Shown here: positions 6,171 through 6,685 of the stretch, one piece after another | How positions within the stretch are numbered: the stretch's first letter is position 1 | Layout of the letters: each line of letters starts with the position of its first letter | Origin: Alphaproteobacteria bacterium UBA1218 | GTDB taxonomy: Bacteria; Pseudomonadota; Alphaproteobacteria; Rs-D84 | Reading direction: 5' to 3' | Assembly (NCBI GenBank): GCA_002309215.1 | Contig: DBXG01000015.1 | Span: 1-6,685 of the forward strand | Length of the DNA: 6,685 nucleotides | Notes under the pieces: model-generated | Seen by the model: only the letters and a program-made list of their open reading frames with translations | Database searches by the model: none | What the model was told of the DNA's origin: nothing | Position numbers and translations under genes: made by a program

Positions 6171-6188
6171 ATTATTTTGTGGTATAAT
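6159..6188 (+). promoter_or_regulatory. clpP: Probable clpP promoter (extended -10)
   Basis: TGGTATAAT (6180-6188) is a perfect extended -10, TG-n-TATAAT. A -35 candidate TTGGCG (6159-6164, four of six matches to TTGACA) sits 18 bp upstream and runs into a GAATC. Transcription would start near 6195, leaving a leader of about 18 nt. No heat-shock sigma32-type box is visible. Because there is no convincing terminator after pgk, some clpP transcription by read-through is also possible. Confidence 0.7.
6164..6168. promoter_or_regulatory. GANTC (CcrM methylation) site at the clpP promoter
   Basis: GAATC in the context CGAATCG, starting at the last base of the -35 candidate and 14 nt before the -10. 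Methylation here could affect sigma-factor or GcrA-like regulator binding; that is inference from position and from GcrA/CcrM biology in Caulobacter. Confidence 0.45.
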
Positions 6189-6190
6189 CC
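6169..6190. promoter_or_regulatory. Inverted repeat over the clpP -10 box, possible operator
   Basis: GGATTA (6169-6174) and TAATCC (6185-6190) are exact inverted copies separated by 10 nt, and the right arm overlaps TATAAT. The geometry suits a dimeric repressor site, but 6-bp arms in AT-rich DNA can arise by chance. Confidence 0.3.
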
Positions 6191-6200
6191 CAAGTAAAAA

Positions 6201-6205
6201 AGAGG
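6201..6205 (+). promoter_or_regulatory. clpP: Ribosome binding site of clpP
   Basis: AGAGG, 7 nt before the ATG at 6213. It is the clearest Shine-Dalgarno sequence in the window and fixes the clpP start. Confidence 0.75.
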
Positions 6206-6212
6206 TTTTTAT

Positions 6213-6685
6213 ATGTCATTGGTACCTATTGTTATTGAAGAATCACCAAAAGGTGAACGTTCTTTTGATATTTATTCGCGTTTGTTGCGCGACAGAATCG
6301 TCATGGTTTCTGGACCTATTGAAACAAATATGGCAAATACAATTGTTGCGCAGTTGTTGTTTTTGGAATCTGAAAATCCAAATGCAGATATTTCGCTGTA
6401 TATCAATTCCCCAGGGGGTGAGGTTTATGCTGGTTTGGCGATAATGAATACTATGCAATATATCAAGCCAAATGTTTCGACAATTGGTATTGGTGTGGTT
6501 GCTTCTATGGCGTCCGTATTGTTGGCGGCTGGTGCAAAAGGTAAACGTTTCTTGTTGCCTGATGCAACGGTGATGATACACCAACCATCAGCCGGAACCC
6601 AAGGTATGATTACAGATATGGAAATTTCTGTGCGTGAAGGGCAAAGATTGAAAAAACTTATTACCCAGAAAATGGCTGAATTTAC
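6213..6685 (+). CDS. clpP: ClpP, ATP-dependent Clp protease proteolytic subunit, 3'-truncated by window
   Basis: Serine peptidase that forms the 14-subunit degradation chamber used with ClpX or ClpA. In Alphaproteobacteria it removes cell-cycle regulators such as CtrA. I translated the open frame from the ATG at 6213 (MSLVPIVIEESPKGERSFD) to the right edge: 157 complete codons of about 200-210 expected. Present are the N-terminal axial segment, SRLLRDRIVMVSGPI, the SPGGEVYAG oxyanion-hole strand (66-74), the catalytic Ser98 in GVVASMAS, and catalytic His123 in VMIHQPSAG. The third member of the triad (Asp near 172) lies beyond the window. The usual SMGA after the nucleophile reads SMAS. The gene stands 120 bp after pgk with its own promoter. 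The next gene is often clpX, which cannot be seen here. Confidence 0.96.
   Translation, partial: MSLVPIVIEESPKGERSFDIYSRLLRDRIVMVSGPIETNMANTIVAQLLFLESENPNADISLYINSPGGEVYAGLAIMNTMQYIKPNVSTIGIGVVASMASVLLAAGAKGKRFLLPDATVMIHQPSAGTQGMITDMEISVREGQRLKKLITQKMAEF

Noticed and set aside
6229..6584. Open frames on both strands inside clpP
   Set aside because: The frame starting at 6213 encodes a clear ClpP with catalytic Ser and His; the others are out of frame and match nothing.
1..6685. Mobile elements, CRISPR arrays, tRNA/rRNA genes, toxin-antitoxin or restriction cassettes
   Set aside because: I saw no terminal inverted repeats with a transposase, no regularly spaced repeats, no cloverleaf-like stretch, and no restriction partner beside CcrM. 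The window is nearly filled by housekeeping genes.

Overview
The window most likely comes from an AT-rich alphaproteobacterium. The best evidence is a full-length CcrM-type GANTC adenine methyltransferase with the C-terminal extension typical of alphaproteobacterial CcrM. TGA is used as an ordinary stop (nrdR, rnhB and pgk all end on it) and tryptophan is TGG throughout. Codon use is AT-rich in all genes, and none stands out as a recent import by composition. I cannot name the genus from sequence alone; a low-GC, uncultured or host-associated lineage is an inference.

Layout, left to right. (1) The 3' part of an unrecognised gene, probably cut by the left edge (2-709, +), encodes a glycine-zipper membrane segment, a cysteine-containing region and a proline/lysine-rich tail. 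(2) A symmetric A/T-flanked hairpin (717-748) can act as a terminator for both this gene and the convergent ccrM. (3) ccrM lies on the minus strand (766-1866). (4) A divergent control region of about 190 bp (1867-2058) carries a GANTC site and plausible promoters. (5) A tight plus-strand run follows: nrdR (2059-2559), a secreted soluble lytic transglycosylase (2564-4288), rnhB (4306-4923) and pgk (4920-6092). The junctions are 4 nt, 17 nt and a 4-nt overlap, so this is probably one operon. (6) A 120-bp spacer (6093-6212) carries a near-consensus extended -10 promoter and another GANTC site. (7) The first 157 codons of clpP run off the right edge (6213-6685).

The operon mixes deoxyribonucleotide-synthesis control (NrdR), wall remodelling (Slt), ribonucleotide removal from DNA (RNase HII) and glycolysis (Pgk). 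These are housekeeping functions with no obvious shared pathway, although three of the four relate to growth and DNA replication. CcrM methylation marks replication state in Alphaproteobacteria, and ClpP degrades cell-cycle regulators there.

No mobile element, CRISPR array, tRNA, rRNA or defence island is visible, and I found no clear new multi-gene system. The points most worth a second look are: a two-part element (TGCTATAAAA then GCGAATCGG, containing a CcrM site) shared by the ccrM/nrdR and clpP control regions; a DSPY rather than DPPY catalytic motif in CcrM; an unusual-looking Pgk; and the unrecognised left-edge protein.
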